From Ciona savignyi (Eukaryota > Chordata > Ascidiacea > Phlebobranchia > Cionidae): DNA of 64,000 nt. The DNA is taken from the NCBI GenBank assembly GCA_000149265.1, contig CH000109.1, positions 146,866-210,865 on the forward strand, in the 5' to 3' direction. A program made the translations under genes and the position numbers. This document shows, piece by piece, positions 32,804 through 46,700 of this stretch. The notes beneath the pieces were generated by a model, which saw only the letters and a program-made list of their open reading frames with translations, ran no database searches and was not told the origin of the DNA. Positions within the stretch are counted from its first letter, which is position 1. Each line of letters opens with the position of its first letter.

Positions 32804-34074
32804 CGTTGTGCGACGAGTTATACTCTCGAGGATTTAAAGTAGTAACCCAGTAAGTAAACACGACCGAACTCTAAGAACACACCACACGCGTCCGTATTAC
32901 ATTTCGAGTATTTGTAATCGAGAGAAGAGTTCCCCCAAGCACCTAAACAATATTTAAATACAAGATTTTATCATCATTTTTTAACGCTAATGTTTAAAAG
33001 CATGGAAACATAGTTTTCCGAACACGTTTAAATACAAAAATGCATTCAGAACTTTTAGCACTTAAATGCTAATGTTGGAAGGCGAAAAAATGGTATGCGG
33101 CCAATACGACTTATAATGGCGATTAAAACTAGGTGAAAACGGTCAACAGATATGATAAAGCGCTAAAACTTAAGGATAGAAAACTTGAAAGTCCCAAAGC
33201 AATAACCCCTCTTTGCTAAACAAACTCTCAGATAATACTCAAGCGCGCAAACAAAAATCCGATCTGAACAAACAAACGAGCAAAGCTGTGAGACGCACTC
33301 ACACGCCGAAGTAGTTTTAACATCATCGCATCAAGTACCTAGAGTCCTAGATAAATCGAACAATAAAATCGTCAAATTCGAAGGAATATTAAATAACCCT
33401 GGATTTTATAGGTTGGTTGGACTCGGAATAGCGGATTGGTGAACGCTTTCGTGTTTGAATTTGGGGTGTTTTAGAAATACAGTCGGTTTTATGCGGTCTG
33501 CCATACCCGAAATTGTATCACTCCTTCAGCTAACTTTGTGATACAGTTATATTCAGTTCTAAAGCTGGAGCTAAGCTACACGTACAAGATTATGTTTCAG
33601 GTAGTGCTTGAATATCGCGGAAGAAAAGTTTAAAAACTAAAAATGTTAAGCTTATAAATAAATTAGAATTAAAGAAATATATATTTTGGTTTGTATGTAT
33701 AAATATTTAACCGAAAACAAATTTTAAAACGATTTCATTCAAAAAGGGAATTTTTATTGAGAAAGCGATTTCGGATTAAATTTTGCTGCCATAATACGTT
33801 TAGTGCAGCGAGAAAGTAGAAATTAGGTTAAGTCCAGATAATACCTTGGCCAATTAAGAGAAATGTTCTTAAACGGTGGAATCGGTTGCTTATTAAACAA
33901 ACACGTATAACAGTTCATAATATCAGATGAACACTATAGGATATTTATGTCCTATATACTGGTACGCCCAGGTTGCTTATTATATTCCCCCATGCACGCA
34001 GACGGGTTTTATGTTTTCCGTGACCTTAAAACCTGTTTATTGTTTGGATGATTTATTTTTTATTGGTGGAAAGT

Positions 34075-34165
34075 TACACTTGGTTTCGAACCCGTGATGT
34101 TCCCATATCCGTTGTTGATTGAATGTACCTGAATCGGTAGCAATAACCATTCGGCCGTACAATGG
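34075..34165 (-). mobile_element. SINE-B copy, degenerate
   Basis: Inverted: GGTTTCGAACCCGTGATG to AACCATTCGGCCGTAC. Confidence 0.55.
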
Positions 34166-34753
34166 TGTTTGATCCAGTTTGTCGTTTCTATCCTTGTTGT
34201 GCGTATATGTGTTGGACAAACCACCATTATATTGGAATCATTCATGCCGGGGTGATAGGCACTATATGTATGTCGCCCTTCTTTGACCCTTCACATTTTA
34301 AGATAGACGATGTATGTAGCATTATGAATACTAACGTAGTACTCGCGAAGCATATAAGCGATACTTAGAGTTCAATCGGGGTAGTTTAAGTTGAAGTGCA
34401 TGTTCAAGAGGAAAACGTAAAAGGGGGGTTTCCTTGGCTTTGGCCTAGGAGGACTGGATAAACACTCTGTTTAACCCACTTTTCATCGAACCGACGCAAC
34501 GCGCGTTAAGTACTCAGCCCTGAACGAAGGCGCGAATAAAATGGTTGGTGTAAATAACGAACCTACCATCTTTCAAGTCATGATTTTCATACGAACCGTC
34601 TGTACTACACAATAGGCGTCGATAAATGTTTTAATTATGCTTGACCGATTAACCCATTTTTATTTCCTTCCTTTAGCGTTATCATGCTCAACTTATGTAT
34701 AAGAACAATGTAATACAAATATGACTTGGTGCTGAATCCATAGAACAAATATA

Positions 34754-37700
34754 ATGTCCCAACCATCCACCATTCCTACCTACGTGACTGGAACTTTGCT
34801 GTTCATGGTTTCCCAACAACTGCTACTCGGGATATACGCAACTATACATGACAACAAACCGATCAATGTTTACACGCAAAAAAGTAAGTGAACCTGTTTA
34901 TTAGATGTATAAGTACACTTGTTTGTAGTTGGTTTCTATGGTATTGCTATTTAGCTCAATTGAACATGTCCCGTTTAACCAACATGTGTTGGTTATATAT
35001 CTATAGGATTGAATATTCATGTTTAAACTGGTGTATAGGAAAAGACAATGTCTGCTAAGTGCCTTGCGCAAGGACATAACCGACTAGATAGCAACTAGTT
35101 GCGAACCCGCAACCTTCCGGTTGAAAGGCGACGCACTTACCCAGCCATTGGATCGAATTGTGTGGATACATTATACATTACCCATGCATATGAAGTTATA
35201 TTGCAAGGGTCAGTATAAGCAAGCCATCTATTCGTTACAAACCAGACATTGATTGATGTGTTTATCACGATAGCATCGAAAATAAAGTTGGCTGATCTAT
35301 GTCCGCTAAGAATCGCCCGAGGCTGAAAATTATCTCCAAATTATGTTTTGAGCTCTCGTAACGACGAGTTGTAATAAAACCCCAATTAAGCAGCGATTTT
35401 TAGTTCAATCCACAATGTATTTTAACATCTGCCGAGTATATTTTAGCCCTGACCAAAGTTGATTAATATTTTCCGACCATCAAAATGATTAAATTAACAA
35501 CTACACTATAATATAACACAAATTAGCTCGTTCAAATAGAGGAAATTTCACTTAGTATAGCCTATACCTCGCAATAAATTAAATCACTAATTGCGTAATT
35601 AGACGTTATAAACTTAACTGAGTCGATTAAATTGAAAGTATAATGCCCTTTAAAGCCTATCGGCATAAAGGCTCTGCAAAATCTTATAATAAATTGGGTT
35701 TTGTGTACGTGGTTTAAAATAGAAACTTTGTCTAGCCTTATTGTTATTTTTAACTTGGTTATTTAAAAATGGTTAGTTAGGTTAAGACTGCAGTTTGCGA
35801 TCTTAAATAGTTTGGAACTAGTGTCAAACCGAGGACCACTGGATCCTTATGGGCACGTGTGCGGGTTGGTTGCGCTAACGGTTCTGCCACAAACAAATCT
35901 CTTTTCGTAAACTGCATTAACACAACGAAAATTTTCATGGCCTGTGTTATTCTGGTGGTTTTAAATAAAACACATGATTCCATATGCGACAGCTCACACC
36001 AGACATTGATTCAATATGATTCGGACTAAATGAGATTTTAGTGTAAAGCAAGCCCCCAACAACATAGTTAAGTCAACCAAACATGTTAGTTTAATTGGGT
36101 TGCTGTATTTAGAATGGTGTCGAAGGTGCCTCCACTTTATTCAAATTAAACTTGAATTGCAAGCGTTTGTGGCCCATATAGGCGCCACGACGTGCTATAA
36201 ATACGACCACAATTTTAAAGTTAACCCCCCTTCTCGCCACAATCGTTAACTTGACGCGTTTATTTATTCTGGAAATGGAATTTACAATAACGTTCCAACA
36301 GCAAAGCATCGGTATACAGATGCAGAAATAACCAATTCGTGTTTACTTAACGTAGTTTTTTTACCGAAGCACGTTTTAAACACAGTGCAGTAAATCGGTT
36401 CTTTACTCGTTTTTTAATGGTTTGCTGTACACTTTCGATGTTGTTTCAAAAGCCGTTTTTTTGTATATTATTTGTATATATATCGGTTGCTTTACTCAAT
36501 TGGCCGCACAACCATATTCAATCATTTATACTATAAAAAAAATTGATTTGAATCATACCTACTTTACCTTCGGGGCGATACATGGAAAACGTTCAGCCAA
36601 TTTTTATCATTCGAAAAAAACGGTCAAATCGACCACGCTATTTTTATTACCGCCCCGAGCACTTTAGGCAATAAAGTTTCTACACAACTTGCTTGTTTTT
36701 CAAAATGTCGCTCCGTTTTATTATGCTTATAAACTGTGGAAACCAATTGTTATCGCCACGATAATAAGCAGAGTGAATGCTTTATAACAAGCACAATATT
36801 TATGGAGCATTTTCATAATCGGCTAGGTTTTAAACGTATAATGGGTTCGGTATTAGATCGTTTATTAGATTTATAAATCGGTATGAAGCACTTGTCCACA
36901 CGACCTTTGTTGATGAAACATTATTTTTATTTTATTTATTTACTGTGATTGGTTTCGAAGGGCTCGTCGCCAAAAACCGTTTTAGTATACAATTGCGTTA
37001 CTAGAGCCATTGTAGTGTGATGTGTACATTGGATACATTGCCAAACCTACTGATAGCTTTAGGACAAATAGGTCGCTATCCACACGTTTCAATCCCACAA
37101 CCGTTCTGCCATTTGGGCAAGGCACACTACCGCAGGGCAAACCCACCGCAATTATACAAGTTTAACTATTATTTAACAAAATTATCGATGTAGTTCCGAG
37201 CGGTAAATGCTTATCAGAACGGACCTTGCTAGACCCAATTATACTAAAGATGTAAAACTAACAAGTTTGTTTAAAAAATAAGCGAGAAAAATGTATTATA
37301 ATTGGACAGTATCACCAATGTGGGTACAAGTATTAATATAATCTGAATAGAGATGTTATTGCCAGATACACGAAGGCCTGCAAGGCTATATTTTGTCGAA
37401 TAAAGGAGTCTACTGTTCTCAAGGTCTAGCAATCTGCTTTGACAGTATATATAGAGGCTTTGCAGTCAATTTTCCGGAGTGTTGCACTGTAAAAGTGTCG
37501 GCTAAGAGTGAAAGTGTCTGTGGAAAGTATTTGGTAAACACTGCAAACATCCATGTGTTTTGAGTTTGGCAGCAAATTTCCGTCAACAGAAGAGAGTTTG
37601 CGGCCGACACCGTGTCAGGCGTGTGGCCTGCTGTATTGGGTTACAATGGCTCGTATCACAAATCTGCTTCACTACACCAAATCAACACCTACATTGCCAT

Positions 37701-40700
37701 ATTTTTTAAATTGGATGTTTTTCTATAAAAATAAATTGGATGTTTTTCTGGGATTTAAAAAGCGATGGATAATAAAGTTAACCGACTGTATATCGACATA
37801 GTCATCGACGAGATATTTCGCCCTTTTCCATTTATTTTTCGGTAGTTTTATTATTTAACAATATCTGGCAGTAAAAATTACTTTATCCTTTAGTAGTTTC
37901 CATTTCTCATCCGTTTAGTAGGCAAGTTATCACTTTTGACATTTTGTTCTCGCCATTAATTAACCGCGATAGGCGTGCAACGAAAAACATTGTTATCCGT
38001 ATTATCCACAACGGTTGAAACGCGTAAACACCCCCGTATAACATGATTACTCTATGGCTAAGTTTCCAAGTTTTTTACATGGTCGTAAATAAATAACATC
38101 CCTTGGAATAATTGGGAATCTACTCTTTGTTATATCGGCACACGTGTGCCATTTATCCGAAGATAGGCACTTTTCAAAATCACTAACTGATACGGAGCGT
38201 TTAGACTGTGTAGTGGTGTTTAACCTAATATTTTTAAGGTAGTTTTTCCTACTTCGGTATCATTTAAAAAAAAATTAATCATTTTTCTCTAATTATATTT
38301 ACCAAAGTCACTTTTTGTACTTTGACAAAATTGTTTTCGTTTTTTGTTCAATTGAGTGCGAAAAGGACGACTTTTAGTCATTAATTCCAACCCCACATTT
38401 CACCGGCATAATTATGAGTAATGTAGCATATTTTAATGAGTCAGAAACCTTGATTTTTCACTCAAATTCGCGAAATGAGTCATGTTATGTGGACAGACCA
38501 AGCATACGAAACCATGGTAAAACACTCAGTTAGGTCATTATCTTCTATTTATGTAATGTGCAATAACACTAATGTGTTACGCAAGACATTCAGGCGATTA
38601 AGTAATAACGTCCCTTGCGTTTTAGCATTTACAGGGATAAAACAACAAAAATTCCTAATCTGTGATTTTCACTATTAAACAAATAATACATCAATACATT
38701 ATGTTCCAAGTTTTCAAAACAGAATGTGTCAGCGTGCCTCACACCCAAATACAGTTTCACGGCGCCATACTGTAATTCTAGTAACCCCTTTAAATGTCTA
38801 TCCAACGACACGCGAATGGGAGATCGGGTTTTAAACAGCCACCTCCCTTTGGTCTGGCTTCCCGACGTTTCGCCCAATAATTAGAACGCGATGAACAAAT
38901 ATTAGAAACTCATAATCACTCCTTTGGTTGGGAAAACGAAAACGGGCGTTTTACAATGAGTAATCGTCACATTACCTTGAGCACACATAGGGGGTTAATG
39001 CAGTGTGTTGACAAATCATGTATAATGGACGATATATTATTTTGTTTATTTATTTTTCACATCATTGTGTATTTAACAATTCAGTGTAGTTATTCATTCG
39101 ATAATTTGCCACAATAATCCATCTATCACTACAGAAGAACAAGAAAAATTAATATTCATGTGGCCTTCTGTCCATGTAACAACCAATTTGCACTAGACCG
39201 TAAGAATGGAACTGTTGGCACGATTTAGTAAATTGGACACGCGAGTCTTTTCAAAATAGAGCCAGCGAACCTGCAGACTACTTGTTATCGCTGTCTTTTC
39301 CTGAAAAACGGAACCCGTTTTTTTCAAAGTCGTCTGCGCGGATCATTAGTTCATAATCCCGTAGTTCGTGTGCTTGGTCAACCGTGAACTTGACGTCTCC
39401 GTTAAAACCCATACAAGCTAGGTCATATTATCACCGTGACAGATAATAAGGAAATGGGTTCGTTAACCATGAGTTTGTTTACTCGTAAATATTAGTTTTG
39501 TTTTTATTTTGTTATGCTGCGATTCTGCTATTATAGCTAATGACATTAGATTTTAAAAGTGTTTGTATATACACACCCCTACCGTCCAACTACACCTCAT
39601 TAAGTCTCGATCATGTACAAATATACAAGAACTTACAGTTTTATAACCGAAAGCGCTGCGCTATTAATAGAATGCTGTTGGTACAAACAGTAGCCATACT
39701 ACTCAACTTGATCATGTGTGTTATCTGTGATAATAATGTTTAGTTTAGATTTTGTTCTCACTATGAAAACACGCAACAGGACTTCCATAAAATATTGAAA
39801 ATAAGAATGCAAAACGACGGTCGATAAAACACGTCTATAATCCAATAAATTAAGGCAGAGTGGTGTGGGTAAGGTAAAACGATTTCGTAAAAAAACTTCG
39901 GTCCATGATAATCTATTGAACTCTTGCACCGAAAAAAAATTAAATACACAAACCGCCATTGATAAGCACGACAACTTCATAAAGATCAGAATATTTTATT
40001 ATTATTAAATGCGACTTTTTAACACATTGACACTTTTACCTTTTTATTGTTTTGCGTGGTTTAGAAACCCGTGGTTTCAGTAACGTGTGAACAATACTTC
40101 CAATCGTAAAGTTAACCACGGTGGGAAGTGATTTCTAACAAACACAACCAACTTGAATAAATCGGCCTCGGGTGTTTTAACCATTGCTCTCTTTTCTCAC
40201 GTCATCGCCAGACCTTTTCATTATAATAACGCTTAGAAGAACAGACGTAGTGTTAATTCCCTTATCTCGTGTTAATTAATTTTTGCGTTAACAAGATTGT
40301 TTTCGCTTAGGTTTGGTGGGCGCGTCCGCTATATTAATTCAGTTATAAACTGTTTCTTTGAAATGACTTTAACGACTGTTCGTTTTGCCGTCTTTCTCTG
40401 TCCCTGTGCCGTTTGATTCGTTTGCCATTATTATTGCTGTTAAAAGAGGAATAAACTAACTAAAAACTACACACTATCTAGACATTACACTTTCTAAGCT
40501 GCCGCTGTGTTGTACTAAACATAATTCGCTTAAAGCCATAGAATTTCGGGCATTTTATTTTGGGGCTTTCCCTCGGTAGGAAATAAGGGGATTACCAATT
40601 TCGCTTACAAAACTAGAAAATGCACCTGAATTCATGTAATTTTAAACTGACGTATTAAGCTATTGGGCATCTGGCAACAAATAATAAAACATCTGGCAAG

Positions 40701-43700
40701 AATGTTTTAATGCACAATGTAAAATAACATGGTTTTGTTTTATATAATGTGGAGTAAAATTCTTTTGTTTTATAGAAACGGGCTCATATCCTACATTCAC
40801 TGGGGAAGGTTCGAATCCAAGTTTATCCCTCACTCATATACAAGGAATGCAGAAGATTGGAAATTACTTTTGTATTTTCGCAAAGTAAGTATTGACATTT
40901 TTATTTTAATAATTTTAAGATTAAACTTAATCGAATGTATTAGTGGGTTTATACTTAAGTAACAACCAGGTTCGGAAAGTGCATTATTTTTATTGAGATA
41001 TTTGCTGTGAATTATAAAATATTAAACATAGTTGAACATAGTTGTGCAATTTCCAGTCAACTCATCTACTGAAGAGATTATTTCTAACAGATTTGATTAA
41101 ACTAAGTTAGACGACTTTATAAAGTGTCAGTGCATTAACTGTAAAACTGAGTGACTTTAACATCACATGTTGCATAACTAGATGTATGGTTGGTGTGCTA
41201 CATATTAGTTAGCAACTATCTTACACATTTGTAATGTATTGATATTGTTTTTTTTGCATTTGTGAATAAGTGATTTTAAAAACTAATGCATTAAACCCTA
41301 CCTTAAGACACCTGTTTTTAAGCGTCACATTTCAAAGGTATCAGCACAGACAAAGCAGTGAATACCTGAGAATGAGATCCAAGGTTGTCTAATTTATATA
41401 GACACAAACGACTATAACAATGGACGTTGTGAAGCATAAAGTTCCATTGTCCACTTGCAACCAATTAGTTTTGTGAATTAGTGCGTTGTCTTTCAATCGA
41501 AAGGTTGCAGGTTCGAAACCGGTCACTGGTTAGCCAGTTGTGTCCACCCAGGTTGAATGACATGAATATTCCATGCTTACAAATCTTATTTTCTACCCAG
41601 GGACTACATATTCACCGTTGACTTGAAATTAGTTACTGATGCGCACTTCAACTACACACATGTAAGTATAATCGGTGTGCTGATGTAATTAATAGTATGT
41701 TGGGTAAAGATTTGACCACATGCTATCCTCATGTGTTCCATGTGTAATGACTTGATATGGCTCGAGTTATAGTGTCAAAATGACTTGACTTGAGCTTTTG
41801 AGAAATGACTTGTTACAATTCAAGTCAATCTGTTTTAACCAAATAACAGAAATAAGTTGTCCACTGATTGTTTGTCGACAACTTTGTAATCATCACATGA
41901 GTGCTGCTTTTTAAAGAATTTTTGTCCATTTTAAATCGATAAAAACAATTAACCTCAAATCATATTTTCCAGGTTTTAAAATGGGCGTCAATGGAAGAAG
42001 CCGTGACATTGTGCCGTCACAAAGGAATAGATGCGGAGAAATGTCATAATTATATCAAGATGGTCTCGAAGGTTCAAACTATTGAAAGAGGGGCAATAAA
42101 ACTGGTCACCTGTGCTACTGGGTCGTTCCAACCTATTTGTAAATACATAAAGGTAATATGTGTGCGATTATTAATTAAAAATATCATTATTGAGTTGCCT
42201 GAACCTAGTGAATTGATTAGTTGAACGCAAACTGTCTTCATTATTTTTTAATACTCAATATATCTGCATCAGTGTCATATTGTCTTTATGGTAATTGATG
42301 ATGACTCATCAGGTTACCAGAGTTATCACAGTGTGTTGTGTACAATAGATTGCGCTTCTTTACTTTCTCACCCATTATTACACTGGGTTATGGGAATGTC
42401 CGATAACTACCTTGCTCAAGGACACAACCAAACATTTTCTTAAAAATGATTCAAAAAAAATTGGTGGCTGTAAAGTTGGTAAAACAAACTACAAAGTGTA
42501 CAAAGCATATTAAGATTGTTTTAAACAATTAATTTAATCATCATCAGAAACAACAACAAATAAACATAAACCACAATTGGATTTTCTTATGTTTAAAAGT
42601 TATTCATCTTAAACAGAACTTTTGTTTATAATTAATTTTTGGTTATACCAAGCGAATCAAGTCTTTGTTAACCATGTGATTTTGTGGTGATTTGTTAATT
42701 TAATTTTGGTAATTTGATAAAAAAAAATATTTTTTTAACTTAAAACTTTCTTTATTTAAACTCTCGATCTTACAAATTTACACCAAATTCCCAGATGACA
42801 AATGAAGGAAGTTTAATCGACTTGGGGGAGCAATTCCGTGGAGCCCTCACCTGCCCATACGACCCAACGCGAAGTTACGCCAGTTTATTACTGGAAGGTG
42901 GGTAGATAGTTGTTTTCTTTAGATTATTTTTTTGTTTCCACGATGAAAAAACGAAGCAAGGACTTTGATAAAAAATTGGAAAACGGGAAAAGGCACTATC
43001 TATCTTGATATTGATTGATATGTCATATGTTTTGTGACTTTTATATATTGTATTGGTGTCTGGTAATTCCAGTTATATAAATTGACCGCATATTTTTTTC
43101 TGTGAGGTGATTCTCAAGTGATTTATTATTACCGTATCTTACTAAGTGATGAGAATTTAAAATTTTGAAACTTAAATGATAAAACATGTAATATTGCTCG
43201 CATATTAACATTATAAAGATTATTAAATATTGAATCACAACACATCCTATAAAGAAATAATTTTTATGGCGATAGAAAATATTACCAATTAATGTCACAT
43301 TATATGGGTCATGCATGTAATGTTATGTTCCTATTGACTATAAACTGCCGCGGACAAATGGTGAATAACTGCAAAGTATAACCGGCCACTGTAACCAGTT
43401 GTTGAAAGTTGATAATTGAGCAAACATGTTAATCTCAGGCATATAGTGATAGCCCTGGGCTAATAATTGTTCAGTTATTAAAGCGGTTTCTTCGAAGAGT
43501 GTTGTTATCGCTGATTAATATTTACTCGCCTAATATTGCTGCCTTGTTTTGAGGAGCTAATTAATTTGAAAAACTGCCAAAAATTTTCTCTTTCATACAA
43601 AAGCTGTTTTAAAATGCAGTAAATGAACCATGAGTATATTCCGTGAATGGGAAAACCAAGGGGGGTACCACACGGGCAATCGTCAGATTACCTCGCGCCC

Positions 43701-46700
43701 ACCGTCGGGTTACCGGAGCTATTGCAGTGTGTTGTATATGATAGACACGTTCCTTCAATTTGGTAGAACCCATTAATCCGGTGGGTTCAGGCAATGTTTG
43801 TTAAGTGCCTTGCCCAAGGACACAACCGATAGCAACCACTTTTGAACCTTTTGTAATTGAAAAGCAACGCACTTACCCACCAAGCTAATCGAACCTAAAT
43901 TTATCAATAAAAAACTTTGGTCAGTATAAGTTAAATAATAAGATACCCCAACCCACCAAGCTAATCAGACCCACATATCCCCCTCCCCCCACAGACGGCC
44001 ACTGGTACACGGCCACAGAAGCATCGTTCAGCGGCCACGATTCCCTCCTCCATCGTTCCAATCTCCTCAACAACAACGAACTTCGACTTCGTACCGAACA
44101 ATCACAGGCTTCATGGTTTAAAGGTAATTTGCATGGAATCAACGTTTTATAGAACTGCTTGGCGTCTAATGGTACGTCCTGATGGTCAGAAATAGAAAGG
44201 GATTTATTTTAAGTAGCTCATTGGGTTTTGGTGATGTGTTTCGCATGAAATCTGACTTTTTAAAGAATTGTTTCGTTGTTTTAACAGAAAGTTCCAATAA
44301 TTAGAAATAGAAAAGGTTTTAGTTCAATCCACAGTTTAACATTGAATAATTGAATATGTCGTGATATGTAAGCTTTCAATGATTGTTAATATTATTTCTA
44401 TGCCAAGTTTTGTACATGAACCGACTTTCCGGAATTCAGAATTCAATTTAACAACTCTGCAATGAATTTTTATTTAATTTTTTTTAATATACAACTTTTT
44501 ATATTTTTTAAACATTTAATTTGTTATTATTCACCAGATTTTAATATTTTTTTAATTTTAGATCCAGAATTCATTCGGCTCATAGAGTCAAGTGAACATT
44601 TGAACAAAATCTACCTCATGTTCAAAGAGACAGCTATTGAGGACAATTCATATGTGAGTGCTCATTGTATGACACAGGGGTGGTAAAACGTATGTGAACT
44701 CGGTTCTTGGGTCAAATTATTTATAAATCAATCTTGAAATGCATTCTTTAGTGCTTTTAAGACAACTGAAAAAGGTTAATTTGAAAAGTATTTTTTGTCA
44801 AATGACATGGATATGACCATAATATTAAATTAAGAATGACAATTCCATGCTTGGCCGTTATATTAATATTGCTTTGGCCCAGTATTGGGAGAATTATTTA
44901 GTTGGGTATGGGCTATGGATAAAAAATAAAATCAATAGGCAAATATCTAATATTTAAAACCAAATTTAATAAAAAATCATTTTAAAATTTAAGGATAATA
45001 CAAATAAAACTATGATAAACTTTTACCCTTAAGAGTATTTTAAATCTGATTACATTAGCTGTTTTACTTTTAAATCTAACCCTGTGTAATTTCTAGTATA
45101 ACGGTTACTTACCAAGTTATGCTACAATTGTTGTTCGACCCAATAATCCGTTTTGATGCGTGGTACGTGAAGTGTCGTGCCCACAAACACAACCGGTTCC
45201 TTAACGTTTATCAGCCACGTCACTTTCGTGGGTGTTCACTGACAAGTTTAACTAGTGTTGCCATTTTATTCTATCTCTTTGTTTAATTAACTGTTCTATT
45301 ATTCTTTTATGTAAGAAAGGAGTGATTAATAAACTAAACCAATAGTTGCTGGCAAAACCACCAATTTGCAGCTGATAGTTTATTGCCATCATCAATCTAC
45401 TTACAACCCAACAACTTATAAGTTATAATACAAATATCTTGACAGCAAACTTTAAAGTCAGCTGCCAGTTTATGTGGAGTGAAACATGCCATAATGTTCC
45501 TCCGTTATGTGTATTAACTTGCAAGTTTAACTACTAGTTTAGCCGTTTTATCCCGTTTCCTACCATGTCTATTCACTGATGTGTTTAAACTATCATAATT
45601 TTGCCATTTTATCTTGCCTCCTCAACTTAAGATGATTATACTATTCTTCATTGTAAAGGAGAAGCGAAAAATATAACCAAACAAATAAAAACTATGAAAA
45701 ATTCCAAAAAAATCCAAGACAAAAATAAAACTATCTAATAGCTATCTTCGAACCGAGCACTTGGCTGATAGTTTATGACATCACCAATCTCTTAACAACC
45801 CAACAACTTATAATGCAAATCTCCCCACAGCAAACTTACAGTCGACTGGGCCAGGCGTGCAAGGGAGACGTGGGTGGGAAGTCCGTTCTGAGGAACAAAT
45901 TCACGACGTTTTTCAAAGTTCGCCTCAACTGTTCCCTCCCTGGGCAACCTCCGTTCTATTTCAATGAAATCGTGGATAGTTCCGATCTCGTGTCGGTGTA
46001 TACCGGTAACGGGACCAGGAACGTTATCTTTACTGTCATGAATTCTCCAAGGTTAGTTAGTGGTTTAGTTATTCTTATTGTTTTACAAGTTCTCTTTGTA
46101 ATTGAAAGCTTTCGTCAGATTGCCTTATGACAATGGCCAAGTTTTTTTCTAATATAGTTAGTTAAAACTGTTAAAGACATTGCAACAGTTTATATTTTAA
46201 CTCATTAATCTACTGGGATATAACAGTGTCTGCTAATAATTGCACTGGGACATAACACAACTGACTAGATAGGTTTTTGATACCGTAACCTATCAGTTAA
46301 TGGTATGACCAGATTTAAATTAGGCAACAACACTTTGTGAAATATGAGTGGTTCATAACATTATTGTGATGTCATAATTGCATCACAGGAACAGCGTCCC
46401 GGCTTCTGCACTCTGCGTCTACACGGAGGACGACATAGAAACAGCATTAACGGGGGATTTCTTGGAAAAGTACACGGACGAGAATTACGTTTCCTACTGG
46501 GGGAAGCAAGATGTCTATCCTAAGCCTCATCCAGCTCGGTGAGCAGACCAAGAACTATTATGATTGAGAGAAGTCATTCAAAAATGGCATCATTACATAA
46601 AGCAATCGATAGATCACCTCATGTTCACCGTCAGTTTACCGGACCTATTGCAGTGTGGTGTGTATGATTGGGACGTCCCTTCAATTTGGTAGAACCCATT

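Larger units (their letters stand above)
28343..34753. other. Divergent intergenic region between the glycosyltransferase and semaphorin genes
   Basis: Contains the 5' flanks of both genes, SINE copies, a MITE-like element (32620-32803) and a locally GC-richer block at about 30650-30860. That block has open frames on both strands but no recognisable protein; it could be a non-coding first exon. ORFs at 28322-28630, 31171-31470, 31625-31909 and 32304-32528 have no homology I recognise. Confidence 0.5.
34884..40775. other. Semaphorin intron 1 (5.9 kb)
   Basis: Separates the signal-peptide exon from the start of the sema domain. Holds a SINE-A with internal deletion (34995-35160), degenerate SINE pieces near 37000 and 38930, and family-C repeats at 39748-39850 and 40300-40440 (-). 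I saw no other coding exon. Confidence 0.6.

Noticed and set aside
39673-39741. Signal-peptide-like ORF (MLLVQTVAILLNLIM) considered as semaphorin exon 1
   Set aside because: Donor is poor and it runs into a family-C repeat. The exon at 34754-34883 has a strong GTAAGT donor and the correct phase.
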